This document shows positions 37,838 through 48,364 of a DNA stretch of 64,000 bases, piece by piece. Where the stretch lies: assembly GCA_942493235.1 (NCBI GenBank), contig OW818676.1, positions 930,001 to 994,000 of the forward strand, in the 5' to 3' direction. Every line of letters begins with the position of its first letter. Position 1 is the first letter of the stretch. The translations under genes were made by a program, and so were the position numbers. The notes under the pieces were generated by a model. The model was not told where the DNA came from. It saw nothing but the letters and a program-made list of their open reading frames with translations, and made no database searches. This stretch comes from ENR-C587 sp942493235. GTDB taxonomy: Bacteria; Bacteroidota; Ignavibacteria; Kapaibacteriales; UBA2268.

Positions 37838-38575
37838 TCAGTTATTTAATAACAATTTAAAACAACTTTTGTTACAATTAATAAATATTTCTTTATTGCA
37901 AAAATAATTAAGAGTACATTTCATCGGCTTTTCGTGAAATAATTTGCCGATATTCTGAGATATTATTAACTTGATTTTTGCGTTCATAATAATACTTTTA
38001 TGTTTTTTGAAATAATAAACCAAATAAAAATTGAATATTTTGCTCTATTAGTAAATGGCTACAATTGCCTTTTGATTCTAAAGCTATGATATTCAAATAG
38101 AAATTTAAAATATCAATATTTCAAAAAACATAAATTAAAGAAATTATTTATAAGTTCAAAGCATTATTATTTGCAGAAAAAAAATATTCTCCATTTTGCC
38201 GAAACACTATTTAAATATTTATGTTTCATTCTAGATAATGCTTTAGCATTGTGATATTAAGCTTATGACAATCGGAAATAACAGGAAACACAAAGCATAA
38301 GCTATTGTTAAAATTGTTGATATTGATTCTGCGAAGTCAAAAGTCTTATTTTTGAAAAATAATGGGGATATTGTCGGGGGAAAATCAATATTTATCAATT
38401 TAAACCAAGATTTATCAAAAAAAATCAATTTATATCAAATAATATCAATTTATATCAAATAATATCAAAAAAGACTACAATAAAAAATGATTATAATCTT
38501 TTACTTTATAATATTTATTAAATTTATTATTTTAGTATATGTTTTATCTTTGTTTCATATTTATTTAGGGACACT
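37838..38575. other. 738-bp divergent AT-rich region between the sigma operon and M48 protease genes
   Basis: It holds a TGTAACAAAA motif (minus strand, 37867-37876), an AATGCTTTAGCATT hairpin (about 38239-38252), and a 20-bp unit ATCAATTTATATCAAATAAT repeated twice in tandem (38424-38463), with looser ATCAATTTA copies before it. A TATCTTTG box (38545-38552) lies 23 bp before the first protease start and fits the Bacteroidota -7 consensus. No gene is credible. Confidence 0.5.
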
Positions 38576-39394
38576 ATGAAAAAGTATTTTTTCTATATTT
38601 TTATAATTCCATTATTATTTATCTCTTGCGACGATTCGAGCAGTATCTCGAATTTTAATATATTCCCTGTTTCTAAAGATATTCAGCTGGGTACTCAATT
38701 AGATACCGAGATTAAGAAAGATATTCAGCAATATCCGCTTTATACTAAAAATTCTACAATTGATGCGTATCTTGAACAAATATTAGCACAGGTGTTAAAT
38801 TCACCTGAAATAAAATATAAATCTCAATTTAATTATAACATTCAAATAATTAATCGAGATGATGTAATTAACGCTTTCGCTACTCCGGGCGGCTATCTTT
38901 ATGTTTATACCGGATTATTAAAATTCGCCGAGAGTAAAGCCGAAATCGCTTCTATTATCGCTCATGAAGTTGCACACGCTGAGAGGCGACATGCTACAAC
39001 CAGAATGACCAAGCAGTATGGAATTGAAATGTTACTTACTATGCTTTTAGGTGATAATCCGTCTCAGCTTGAATCAATGGCTGCTAATTTATTTACTTCT
39101 CTCGGGTTATTGAAAAATAGCCGTGATGATGAATACGATGCCGATGAGTACGCATTTAAATACTTACTCTCTACCCCATATTATGCCGGTGCTATGACTG
39201 ACTTTTTTACCAGAATAGATACTGACGGTACAGCTAAAGCTTCTGAGCTTGAAGTATTGCTCTCTACGCACCCTCTTGGTGAAGACCGTGTAAATGCTGT
39301 TAAAAAAATGGTTACTGATAATAATTTATCTGCTAAAAGTGAAGCAAATATGTTTTATAATGACTATGTGCAAAATGTAAAAAACAAACTATAG
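38576..39394 (+). CDS. M48-family metalloprotease lipoprotein, first of a tandem pair
   Basis: A 272-residue lipoprotein. The signal sequence ends in the lipobox LFISC (Cys18). The zinc-protease motif is HEVAHAERRH (His130, Glu131, His134), and the third ligand lies in the SRDDEYDADEYAF segment. This matches BepA/LoiP-like M48 peptidases, which degrade or help fold misassembled outer-membrane proteins. The next gene, 7 bp downstream, is a paralogue of exactly the same length. It is probably attached to the inner face of the outer membrane. Confidence 0.9.
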   Translation: MKKYFFYIFIIPLLFISCDDSSSISNFNIFPVSKDIQLGTQLDTEIKKDIQQYPLYTKNSTIDAYLEQILAQVLNSPEIKYKSQFNYNIQIINRDDVINAFATPGGYLYVYTGLLKFAESKAEIASIIAHEVAHAERRHATTRMTKQYGIEMLLTMLLGDNPSQLESMAANLFTSLGLLKNSRDDEYDADEYAFKYLLSTPYYAGAMTDFFTRIDTDGTAKASELEVLLSTHPLGEDRVNAVKKMVTDNNLSAKSEANMFYNDYVQNVKNKL

Positions 39395-39401
39395 GTAGCT
39401 T

Positions 39402-40220
39402 ATGAAAAAATATGTTTACATATTGCTTGCTACGATTATTCTTTTTGGCGGATGTAAAGCAATTAAAAGTATTAATTTGTATCAACCTGATGAAGATATT
39501 AAGTTGGGTAATCAAGTAAAAGAGCAAATTAGTGCCGATAAAGCAAATTTCCCAATATTAAATAATTCGGAGATAAAGAATTATGTTCAGGAAATTGTTA
39601 ACCGGATAATACAATCGCCGAGTGTTAAGTTTAAAGGGGAATTTTTTTATAAAGTAGAAATTATTAATGACGATGCCGTTATTAATGCGTTCTGCACTCC
39701 TGCCGGATACATATATGTTTACACAGGATTATTAAAATTTGTCGATAATGAGGCTACACTCGCCGCTATATTGGCTCATGAAGTTGCACATTCGGAATGC
39801 AGGCATAGTACTCGCCGGATGTCTCAAAGTAATATGCTAAACTCTTTAGCTAAAGAATATCAAAAAAAGAATAATAATGAAACAACAAAAACTTTAACCA
39901 ATATTACTCAGACCCTTACTCTACTTAATAATTCAAGAGATGACGAATACGAAGCAGATGAGAATTCATTTAATTATCTGAAATCTACCCAATGGTACAG
40001 TGGCGGTATTAAGCTGTTTTTTGATAAAATTATTAGTTCGTACAGTGCCGGCGGAAATAGGTTTGAGCAATTGTTAGCAACTCATCCACTGCCTAAAGAC
40101 AGAATAGACAAAGTAATTAATTTATTGAAAAGCAATGATATTATGCCACCGACAGAAGATAATTTGTACTATAAAAAATATCAACAGTTTAAAAATAAGC
40201 ATTTTTCAAATAAAAAATAA
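39402..40220 (+). CDS. M48-family metalloprotease lipoprotein, second of a tandem pair
   Basis: A 272-residue paralogue of the preceding gene. The lipobox is LFGGC (Cys18), the active site HEVAHSECRH (His126, Glu127, His130), and the third-ligand region SRDDEYEADENSF. The two share the GYxYVYTGLLKF strand and the C-terminal LLxTHPLxxDRxxxV segment but differ over much of the rest, so the duplication is old. It probably acts with the first in periplasmic or outer-membrane quality control. pyrF follows after 12 bp. Confidence 0.9.
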   Translation: MKKYVYILLATIILFGGCKAIKSINLYQPDEDIKLGNQVKEQISADKANFPILNNSEIKNYVQEIVNRIIQSPSVKFKGEFFYKVEIINDDAVINAFCTPAGYIYVYTGLLKFVDNEATLAAILAHEVAHSECRHSTRRMSQSNMLNSLAKEYQKKNNNETTKTLTNITQTLTLLNNSRDDEYEADENSFNYLKSTQWYSGGIKLFFDKIISSYSAGGNRFEQLLATHPLPKDRIDKVINLLKSNDIMPPTEDNLYYKKYQQFKNKHFSNKK

Positions 40221-40232
40221 ACGGAAATTAAA

Positions 40233-41048
40233 ATGAGAGCATATAATAAATACTCTTTTGCAGTTAAGACAAATTCATCTTTTCTTTGTATCGGATTAGA
40301 CACGGTATTGGAGAAAATACCAAATCATCTACGAGAAAAAGGATTAGACGGTATTCTAGAATTCAATCGTGAAATAATTGAAAGCACTAAAGACTTAGTA
40401 TGCTCATTTAAAATAAACCTTGCATTTTATGAGCAGTTTGGTTCTGATGGGTTTTCATTAGTAAGAGACACAATCAAATTGATACCGGAAAATATCTTTA
40501 TAATTTCTGATGCAAAACGAGGAGATATAGGTAATACATCAAAAGCTTATGCTAAAGCTTGTTTTGAAGATTTGAAGGCTGATGCTATGACGGTTAACCC
40601 ATATATGGGGTATGATTCGATAGAGCCATTTTTAGAAAATAAAGAAAAATTTATTTTTATCCTTGCATTGACTTCTAATCCCGGCTCTAATGATTTCCAA
40701 AGGCTCATTTCCGGTACTAAGGAAGTATATAAGCATGTAATCGAAAAATCCATCACTTGGGCAAGTAAAGAAAATCTCGGCTTTGTAGTCGGAGCTACTC
40801 ACCCAAAGGAATTAGCTGATATTCGAATGATAATTCCTGACAGGATGCTTTTAATCCCCGGAGTCGGCACTCAGGGCGGTAATGCAGAAGATGTAATCCG
40901 GTCTAACGGTAAAGCACCGTTTATGATAAATGTATCTCGTGATATTTTATACTGCTCTAATGACTATGATTTCGCCGAGAAATCTGCTCATAAAGCAAAA
41001 CAATATAAAGACTTATTTAATAATTACTTTAATAGCTTGAAAGGTTGA
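40233..41048 (+). CDS. pyrF: Orotidine 5'-phosphate decarboxylase (type 2)
   Basis: A 271-residue enzyme catalysing the last step of UMP synthesis. The catalytic block SDAKRGDIGNT (Asp93, Lys95, Asp98) has the DxKxxD form. The C-terminal phosphate-binding segment is LLIPGVGTQGGNAEDVIRSNG. The length of about 270 residues and these motifs identify the type 2 subfamily. It lies between an M48 protease gene and a DUF2851 gene, with gaps of 12 and 3 bp, so it is translated from a multi-gene transcript. Confidence 0.95.
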   Translation: MRAYNKYSFAVKTNSSFLCIGLDTVLEKIPNHLREKGLDGILEFNREIIESTKDLVCSFKINLAFYEQFGSDGFSLVRDTIKLIPENIFIISDAKRGDIGNTSKAYAKACFEDLKADAMTVNPYMGYDSIEPFLENKEKFIFILALTSNPGSNDFQRLISGTKEVYKHVIEKSITWASKENLGFVVGATHPKELADIRMIIPDRMLLIPGVGTQGGNAEDVIRSNGKAPFMINVSRDILYCSNDYDFAEKSAHKAKQYKDLFNNYFNSLKG

Positions 41049-41051
41049 GTT

Positions 41052-42056
41052 TTGGTAGAAAATATTCCTGAACGGATATTACAAAGATATGTGCATAAAT
41101 CTTTGTCAGACCCTGCTGTAATCAGAAATACGGCAAGTGGCAGAAGATTGCAAATATTATCTCCCGGCAGGATTAACCATAATGAAGGTCCGGATTTTCT
41201 TGAAATTGCAATGATGATTGACGGAGCTATTGTAGTCGGAGATGCCGAATTTCATAAGAAAAGCTCGGACTGGACTGCCCATAATCATCAAGTTGATGAT
41301 AGGTATAAAAACGTAGTGCTTCATATAGTACTCAATAATAATTCGCAGATTAGCGGTTCAGCATTTGAAGTATTATTAATTGATGCAGTTGAATTAGAAC
41401 TGCTTATTAAAAATCATAAGCTTGAACAGAATACCGAAGATTCGGCAAATACCTTAGAAGATTTACAGCAATTTGCCTTAGTTAGGATATTACGAAAAAC
41501 CGGTGAAGCAAAGAAAATTCTTAACGAAAATGAATTGAAAAATGCACTGATTATTCAAGTCAGAAATTATCTGAATAAGTATTTTTCCGGTAGAAAGCGT
41601 CCGGTATATACAAAAGAAGAATTGATAGAAATTGCCGAATCAGTAGCTAATTCAAAAGCTTTCGACTTTTTATCGGAATTGACCGATATAGAGCATATAT
41701 ATATTCCGGATATTTTGATTAAGATGTTAAAAGAAAAGTTTTCGATAGAGGGTGCACATTTGCGAAGGGAGATAGTCCTTAATTGCATATTACCATTAGC
41801 ATTGGCATTTGCCGAAGAGCAGGCTAGGATTAATCTTTTCTTGTGGTATTGGTCCACACCTGCCCTGAATAGTTATGGAGTTTTAAATAGGAAATTCCCT
41901 GAATTAACCCAGAACTTTCTCTGGCAGCAGCAGGGCATGCTTGAATATATCAAAGAATACGGCTCAAAAAAGAATATTAATAAAGACGCTATGAGCGAAT
42001 ATGGTTTCGGAGAATTACTCGGATTTTATTATGCCGGCAAAACGCCTTATAACTAA
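41052..42056 (+). CDS. DUF2851 family protein
   Basis: A 334-residue soluble protein of unknown function. The N-terminal segment LQILSPGRINHNEGPDFLEIAMMIDGAIVVGDAEFHKKSSDWTAHNHQVDDRYKNVVLHIV is characteristic of DUF2851 proteins, which are common in Bacteroidota. The acidic GDxEFH and HxxDxxYxNVxLHxV residues look like a metal-dependent site of nuclease type, but this is only a suggestion. The start is a TTG 3 bp after the pyrF stop codon. No earlier in-frame ATG fits, so translational coupling with pyrF is likely. Confidence 0.8.
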   Translation: MVENIPERILQRYVHKSLSDPAVIRNTASGRRLQILSPGRINHNEGPDFLEIAMMIDGAIVVGDAEFHKKSSDWTAHNHQVDDRYKNVVLHIVLNNNSQISGSAFEVLLIDAVELELLIKNHKLEQNTEDSANTLEDLQQFALVRILRKTGEAKKILNENELKNALIIQVRNYLNKYFSGRKRPVYTKEELIEIAESVANSKAFDFLSELTDIEHIYIPDILIKMLKEKFSIEGAHLRREIVLNCILPLALAFAEEQARINLFLWYWSTPALNSYGVLNRKFPELTQNFLWQQQGMLEYIKEYGSKKNINKDAMSEYGFGELLGFYYAGKTPYN

Positions 42057-42409
42057 AATGTGAAGTAAGATCCTAATTTTAATATTCATTTGCCATAAAA
42101 AAATTGCGAGTAATGGAATTAAAATCGAAAATGTGTTGTTTAGCAAAAAAAATCGAAAAATAAATGTATTTATTTACTTATTATTTGAAATATAAATTAA
42201 TTGAAAAAGTTTGATAAAATTTGTCTTAATTAGTTTGGTGATAATATAGTTAAAAAATCAAAAAAAGTAAAAATTAGTTTTGATTTATGGAAATATATAA
42301 TTATATTATAGTTTGAATTAGTGCAAGTTTTGAAAAACTTGTATTTTTGTGGTTATTATGCTTATAATTTTATAGTTTATAAATTATTTTACTAACAATT
42401 GAGGTATTT
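42057..42409 (+). promoter_or_regulatory. 353-bp promoter region of the giant T9SS gene, with a perfect palindrome
   Basis: The region is AT-rich and gene-free. CAAGTTTTGAAAAACTTG at 42324-42341 is a perfect palindrome of 8-bp arms around GA. It is followed at once by TATTTTTG (42342-42349), which matches the Bacteroidota -7 box. The start codon is preceded by a TTGAGGT Shine-Dalgarno shared with the other T9SS gene at 54452. Confidence 0.45.
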
Positions 42410-45400
42410 ATGAATACTAAATTACTAAAAGGACTATTGATATTTAGTCTTTTTACAATATTTGGCTTGTATCAAGCTAATGCACAAGCTTTGATACAAT
42501 ATGTAGCTTCGGAGTCTATGGGTACTTGGTCTCCTATTTCCGGTACTCAGATAGAGGGATCCGGTGATGATGAAGAGTCAGATTTGACTAGTATCGGGTT
42601 TACTTTCCCGTTTGATAATCGTACATTTACAACATTCTCGGCTTCTACTAACGGTTATGTTTCATTAGATAGAGTTGAGCAATCTTACGCTGGTGCCCCC
42701 GGTTCAGGAGCATACACAAGTGATTTGCTTGCGATTATGAACAGCGATAACTATGTTACAGATGGTAATATAGTTTACGAAGTTCAGGGTTCTGCTCCGA
42801 ACAGAGTGTGTATAGTTCAATGGAACGGTTTCCGTGGTTACTCAGGAGCTATTATCAATGCAAGCATGCAAGTGCGTATGTATGAAAACGGCAAAATCGA
42901 ATATATTTACGGACCTAATATTTCGTTGATTGATAGAAGTGAATATATATATGTCGGTGCTGCTTACCCTACTTATATCAGAGTTCAGCCCGGCAATCCT
43001 TCAATAATGGCTTACGGTACTGCTATTAATTACGATGCATGCGTAACTACCGATAATAGAGGTATATTAGCTTCCGGCAAAACATATACATTTGTCGGTT
43101 ATCCGCAGCTTACTGAAGCAACACCTGCGAAAAATTCTGTTTTAATGCTTGGGCAAGTTTATGAAAGCCCTAACGTTTTGCATCCGAGTGTTGCAATTGG
43201 AAATTATCAGGCTGCAATACCTACTTACGTTAATTATTCAATATCCGGTCCCGGTAATCCGACTACACCCGGATATCAAACTATATATACGGCAACTGTC
43301 GAAAACAACTTAAACGATGAATTAGTACAATTGTCCGGAAACGGTCAATATATATTTACTAATGCCAAAGGCATTGCTGCTAAAACAAGTCCCCAAAACA
43401 ACGGTGCTTTAGACTTAGTTACTAATGCAACTCAAATTTCCGGCGGTGAATATACCGTTACTGCAACTTTAATCTTGCCGACCGTAAATTACTCTCAAGG
43501 GTATTCGCATACTTTCAATATTGCTTTGCAAAACGACATAGCATTGACTGAAGTATATCACCCTAAATTAGATAAGCGTTATGCTTTAGGTTTGGGAGTT
43601 TGCAATGTTGGCTGTAAAGTTACTAATGTAGGTTTTAATCCAGTTAGTACTTTTGGAGTAACAGCTACTTTCTATAAAAAAAATGCAGGCGGAACTTGGG
43701 ACTCAATTGACTTTAAATCTACTACTTGGAATGGTGGAACATTACTAACCGCGGAATTTACTAATATTACATTTGAAGATTTTGAATTCAGAGGTGCCGG
43801 CGATTATAAAGTGATTTTCAAAGCTAATTTAACCGCTGCCACTGATCTTGATTTGCTTAATAACGTTTATCCACGTGCAGGTTCTACTGAATACACATTT
43901 GCAGTAGCTCATGCCGTAGAATTATATGCTGACAAAGTATTAGCACCTACCGGAACTATGAACTATACAAATGTTCCTATCCTTCCTTATGTTACATTTG
44001 GTAATAAAGGAACAACCGATACCAGTGATGTAACTGTTCACATGAAAATACAGAAATTAGACCAAGGTGGAATTTGGAGAGATTATGCAGGCTGGATAGA
44101 TGTAACCACATTAGTAAAAGATATACCTTACGGTTCTTATGGTGTAGCATCATTCCCTGATTTTACGCCAATGGACGAAGGCGATTACAAAATTTGTGCT
44201 TGGTTAGTATTACCAACTGACCCTAACAGAAATGATGATACTGTATGCGGTACATTTTCGGTAGTTGGTGCATTAAACGGCACTTATACTATCGGTAGTA
44301 GATACCTCGGCAATGCCAAAAATTTCCCGACTATTCATGATGCCGTTAATTCTTTATTCCTAAAAGGAGTTAGAGGTCCTGTGACTTTTGAGTTTACCGA
44401 TGCTTCTTATACCGAAGGTAATCCACTAAACTTAACTGACCCTGCAATTGATTTAAGCTCAAAAATAATGGGTGTTGACGAAACTAATGTTATAAAATTC
44501 AAACCGGACATAGATAGAGGAATGAATACTAATAGTATTAACATTAATTTGACTCCCGGTAGTGGAATAGGATTCTTTTTCGGGCAAAGCTATGCACCAA
44601 GTAATCCTGGTGCACCTGTTTATAAAGTTCGTAAAAGCAGAATTAAAGAGTTCGCAAATTCCGCAGGTTATATAACTTTTGACGGTGGAACAAATAAATC
44701 AATCAGATTTAATATGAACACAAATAGTAATTTAAGAGTTCCTATGCTATTAAGCAATGGTGCATCTAATATTACTATAAAGAATTGTGCATTTGTCGAT
44801 GCAAATACAGCTAATCCTTCATCAACATGTTCATTACCATTGACACGTTATGCTACATCACAAAGTAGATTTGAATTTGAAACAGATTTACGCTCTAATG
44901 GCGATGGTTATTCTGCAGCAATATCTATGCACAGTATGACTCCGATAGATGTTAAAACACAGTCTAACTATTATAGTGTAGATACAACTTCTAATTCATA
45001 TAATAAATTTATCAACAATACAATTTCAGGTTTCTCTTACGGTATTGTTTCTATGGGTGTAGGTCCGCTTATTGACCAATATGCCGGAGTTCATAAAAGA
45101 TTCTACAACTATAACAACCTAATCCAAAATAACACTATTTATAATGTTAAAAGAGCTGGTGTATATTTCGGATTTGAAGAAAATTCAAAAATATTAAATA
45201 ACAGAATATTTAATGTAACAGGTTCTTGCGGTGCTGATGCTGCAGGTATTATTCTCGGTGGAGAAAGTAATAACGAATACACCGGTTATAATAATATTGG
45301 TATTCAAATTACTAATAACGAAATATCTCAAGTATCAAATCTTAACAATTCTTATGGTATTAAAGTAGAACAATATTTCTGTCAATATCCATTAGGTGAT

Positions 45401-48025
45401 TTCTTGATTGACTTCCCGAATGTTGACGATAATATTAAAATTACAAATAATATGATTTGGGATATTAATGTAAACAGTACAGCCGGAGCTAATACTACTT
45501 CAATAAAGAATGGTATAAGAGTATTCCAAACTAACTTGCATACTGAAGCTACAAACGGTGCAGCTACTTCTTCGATTTATTATCATCCGAGAAATGAAAG
45601 CTACCGAGTTCAAAATACATTTATAGCTAACAATACTATCAAATTAGACGAAGCTAATGCAACTGTTATAAGTGGTATTTCATTGTCAAGTGTCAATAAT
45701 ACTGTTTTATATAACAATGCAATTGCTATTAAAGATGCTTCTGCTGCAAGCAACAGCAACTTTGTAATTATGAAATCATGTTTACACTACCAAGGTGTAA
45801 TGCCGGGCGATGGTGCTTTGATTTCAGACAGAAACGTTTTTGAAGTAGATAATGGAGTTCAATTTGGTGCAGTAGCGTCATTTTTAGAAACTAATGAACG
45901 TTCACAAAAAATTGATTTTTATTCTGACTTCAGAACAGATTATAAAACTATTTACCAGTGGCAAAACTGGGTAAGTCAAGACTGGAATTCTTATGTAGGT
46001 AGCTTTACTACTAACATGGTACTTAATCCGGTTGAAAATTACCAAGTTTACAGAGTTAATTTGAGCCCATTGCCTATTGGTTCATTTTTAAATAATCATG
46101 GTCAATTATTATTTGAAGAAGTTCCGACTGACATAGACGGCAATGTCCGCGGTCAGGGTGGTCAAAGATTTGATATTGGAGCATGTGAGTTCCAGGGTCA
46201 ATCTTACCAAGAAGATTTATCAATAGAAAACATAATTGAGCCACGTAACTATCAAAAAGGTTATGGAGATTATTCAGATGCAGAATACATTATGCAGTTA
46301 CCTCCGTACAATGTTACAGCACTTGTTAAAAACAATGGCATGCAGTCAAGAGCTAACGTTCCCGCAGTTTTAGTTCTATTTTTAGAGCAACCGGATGGAA
46401 CTTTCGCTCCGATTGACACAATGAGACAAGAAATTCAAATTGCTCCGAACGACGCTTTGAATGTAACTTATGTATTACCATCTGACCCAACAGTTCAATT
46501 CCCATTAACTTATACCGAGTTAATAGCAGCAGGATATAATTATACTGTTCCTGCTCGTTTCGTAGCAATGGCAAGAAACGTAACTCCAAGATATAGAGTA
46601 AAAATACAGCTTTTAGTTTCAGAAACTAATAATACAAACAACACATTCGAAAAAACAATGAGATTCTTTATTCCTAAATCCAATTTTGGATTGTTGGTTA
46701 GTGCTGAAAATCCAGGTACTGTATTAACTCCGACAAGTACTATAGACCAAATCGCCGGTAAATTAAACTTTGACAGCTTAAAAGCCGGTATTGCAAGATT
46801 AGGTTGGTACTATGAATCCAATACTCAGTATTTCTATGATGTATTTGATAGAAATGGTTGGGAGCCAAGAGCTGTTAACTATCCACTATACAAGACTTTA
46901 TATTGGTCTGAAGGCAACGATAAACCATTGACTAAACTAGAAGTAAAAGACATACGCAAATTCTTAACAAATGGTACTTCCGATAATAAGAAAAACTTAT
47001 GTATCGGTAGCCAAGAAATGATTCGCGAAATTACAAATCCTGCGTTGGTAGAATATGATTCACTATTTGCTTACAATGTATTAAGAGCAAATTCCGCTGA
47101 TCCTAACAGCCCATTAGGTGCTAACGTATCCTATCATGGCAATAGCGTAATCGGTACTAATATCGGTACTACTTATGTAGAAAATATTAGTAGAACTGGT
47201 TACGAAGGCGATGCTGAACCATATCCTGGTAACTTAAAAGTAGTTCTTTATGAAGATGCCGTAGCATATCCTGCATATTTCTTTAGAAATCATGTAGCTA
47301 ATGCAAGCGACTCCACTATGGGTGTTGGCATTATTAACCAAGTAAGAAATATAGTTTATCTATCAGTTGACTGGAGACATTGGTCTAACAGTTTGCGTTT
47401 ACACCAAAGTGTATTAGATTTCTTTATTAAAAATGGCGAACCTATTATTCCAATAGAAATAGTGGAATTTGACGCAACTAAATATTCAAACAGAGTTGAG
47501 TTAAATTGGGCTACTGCTTCAGAATTAAATTCAAGTAAATTCGAAGTAGAAAAAGCAACAATGCTTCAGTCAGGTAAATCATCATTTACTGTAATAGATG
47601 AAGTTCCTGCACAAGGTATCAGCTCGGTTCGTACTAATTACGGTCCGGTAGTTGATAGAAACGTGTTTAATGGCGAAACTTACATCTATCGCTTAAAAAT
47701 GATTGACAACGACGGTCAATACAATTATAGCGACGAAGTAGAAGTAACTTATAACTATGATAGCCAATTAGCAATTACAAGCGTAGTTCCTAATCCGGTT
47801 ACCGCAACATCTGTTGTTACTTATAGCGTAGCAAAAGAATCTAATATAAATATTAGTTTGTATGACGCTACAGGTAAAGAAGTTACTCGATTTGTTAATG
47901 CTAACGTAAAAGCAGGTACTTATAAATTTGACTTAAATTCAATTGGTTTATCTTCAGGAGCTTACAAATTAGTAATCACTGATGGTACTCAATCATTTGT
48001 TTCAAATGTTCAAATAGTTAAATAA
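42410..48025 (+). CDS. Giant T9SS-secreted protein with parallel beta-helix region
   Basis: An 1871-residue exported protein. It has a signal peptide (1-25, ending QANAQ) and an N-terminal beta-rich region (about 30-240). CARDB/Ig-like repeats follow (about 375-620), then a long right-handed parallel beta-helix (about 700-1200) with recurring Asn-rich turns such as NNTISGFSYGIVSMG and NNTIYNVKRAGVYFGFEENSKILNNRIFNV. A second Ig-like series leads to the T9SS sorting tail (last about 80 residues: VVPNPVTATSVVTYSVAKESNINISLYDATGKEV...GAYKLVITDG). It is probably surface-attached or released; beta-helix proteins often bind or cleave polysaccharides, but no catalytic motif is visible. A strong terminator follows. 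Confidence 0.85.
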   Translation: MNTKLLKGLLIFSLFTIFGLYQANAQALIQYVASESMGTWSPISGTQIEGSGDDEESDLTSIGFTFPFDNRTFTTFSASTNGYVSLDRVEQSYAGAPGSGAYTSDLLAIMNSDNYVTDGNIVYEVQGSAPNRVCIVQWNGFRGYSGAIINASMQVRMYENGKIEYIYGPNISLIDRSEYIYVGAAYPTYIRVQPGNPSIMAYGTAINYDACVTTDNRGILASGKTYTFVGYPQLTEATPAKNSVLMLGQVYESPNVLHPSVAIGNYQAAIPTYVNYSISGPGNPTTPGYQTIYTATVENNLNDELVQLSGNGQYIFTNAKGIAAKTSPQNNGALDLVTNATQISGGEYTVTATLILPTVNYSQGYSHTFNIALQNDIALTEVYHPKLDKRYALGLGVCNVGCKVTNVGFNPVSTFGVTATFYKKNAGGTWDSIDFKSTTWNGGTLLTAEFTNITFEDFEFRGAGDYKVIFKANLTAATDLDLLNNVYPRAGSTEYTFAVAHAVELYADKVLAPTGTMNYTNVPILPYVTFGNKGTTDTSDVTVHMKIQKLDQGGIWRDYAGWIDVTTLVKDIPYGSYGVASFPDFTPMDEGDYKICAWLVLPTDPNRNDDTVCGTFSVVGALNGTYTIGSRYLGNAKNFPTIHDAVNSLFLKGVRGPVTFEFTDASYTEGNPLNLTDPAIDLSSKIMGVDETNVIKFKPDIDRGMNTNSININLTPGSGIGFFFGQSYAPSNPGAPVYKVRKSRIKEFANSAGYITFDGGTNKSIRFNMNTNSNLRVPMLLSNGASNITIKNCAFVDANTANPSSTCSLPLTRYATSQSRFEFETDLRSNGDGYSAAISMHSMTPIDVKTQSNYYSVDTTSNSYNKFINNTISGFSYGIVSMGVGPLIDQYAGVHKRFYNYNNLIQNNTIYNVKRAGVYFGFEENSKILNNRIFNVTGSCGADAAGIILGGESNNEYTGYNNIGIQITNNEISQVSNLNNSYGIKVEQYFCQYPLGDFLIDFPNVDDNIKITNNMIWDINVNSTAGANTTSIKNGIRVFQTNLHTEATNGAATSSIYYHPRNESYRVQNTFIANNTIKLDEANATVISGISLSSVNNTVLYNNAIAIKDASAASNSNFVIMKSCLHYQGVMPGDGALISDRNVFEVDNGVQFGAVASFLETNERSQKIDFYSDFRTDYKTIYQWQNWVSQDWNSYVGSFTTNMVLNPVENYQVYRVNLSPLPIGSFLNNHGQLLFEEVPTDIDGNVRGQGGQRFDIGACEFQGQSYQEDLSIENIIEPRNYQKGYGDYSDAEYIMQLPPYNVTALVKNNGMQSRANVPAVLVLFLEQPDGTFAPIDTMRQEIQIAPNDALNVTYVLPSDPTVQFPLTYTELIAAGYNYTVPARFVAMARNVTPRYRVKIQLLVSETNNTNNTFEKTMRFFIPKSNFGLLVSAENPGTVLTPTSTIDQIAGKLNFDSLKAGIARLGWYYESNTQYFYDVFDRNGWEPRAVNYPLYKTLYWSEGNDKPLTKLEVKDIRKFLTNGTSDNKKNLCIGSQEMIREITNPALVEYDSLFAYNVLRANSADPNSPLGANVSYHGNSVIGTNIGTTYVENISRTGYEGDAEPYPGNLKVVLYEDAVAYPAYFFRNHVANASDSTMGVGIINQVRNIVYLSVDWRHWSNSLRLHQSVLDFFIKNGEPIIPIEIVEFDATKYSNRVELNWATASELNSSKFEVEKATMLQSGKSSFTVIDEVPAQGISSVRTNYGPVVDRNVFNGETYIYRLKMIDNDGQYNYSDEVEVTYNYDSQLAITSVVPNPVTATSVVTYSVAKESNINISLYDATGKEVTRFVNANVKAGTYKFDLNSIGLSSGAYKLVITDGTQSFVSNVQIVK

Positions 48026-48059
48026 TCTATTTGCTGATACATTTAGTATCTAAAATAAA

Positions 48060-48091
48060 AGCGGCGAGGTTAATACCCCGTCGCTTTTTTT
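48060..48091 (+). terminator. Terminator of the giant T9SS gene
   Basis: AGCGGCGAGG and CCCCGTCGCT pair around TTAATA and run into seven Ts, 35 bp after the stop codon. Confidence 0.85.
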
Positions 48092-48114
48092 GTGTAAAAA
48101 GGGGCTGGTATATG

Positions 48115-48225
48115 GGAAGTTATAAAGTTATAAAGTTGAAAGTAAGAAGTAGAAAGTTTGAGTGTAATCGGTTCTTTTTTTTTAAATAGTGTTAGCTGTT
48201 GAATATTGGTAGAATATAAGTTGGT
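48115..48225. repeat. Simple repeat followed by a diverged hairpin unit
   Basis: AAGTTATAAAGTTATAAAGTTGAAAGT (about 48117-48141) leads into GTGTTAGCTGTTGAATATTGGTAGAA (about 48190-48214), a hairpin-family copy whose left arm has decayed. Confidence 0.65.
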
Positions 48226-48304
48226 TCTCCCTTTTTCTTTTTCACTTCCGATGCACTTTGTATTTGAATACTTTCATTAGCGAGAGGAACTTCCGATATA
48301 TTAT

Positions 48305-48336
48305 GAAAAACCCAAAGCGATTGCTTTGGGTTTTTC
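48305..48336 (-). terminator. Strong terminator of nadK (usable in both directions)
   Basis: GAAAAACCCAAAGC and GCTTTGGGTTTTTC form a perfect 14-bp stem with a GATT loop. A/T tracts lie on both sides, about 30 bp beyond the nadK stop codon. Confidence 0.88.
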
Positions 48337-48364
48337 GTAAAGCTGTCAATTTATATTTATAAAA

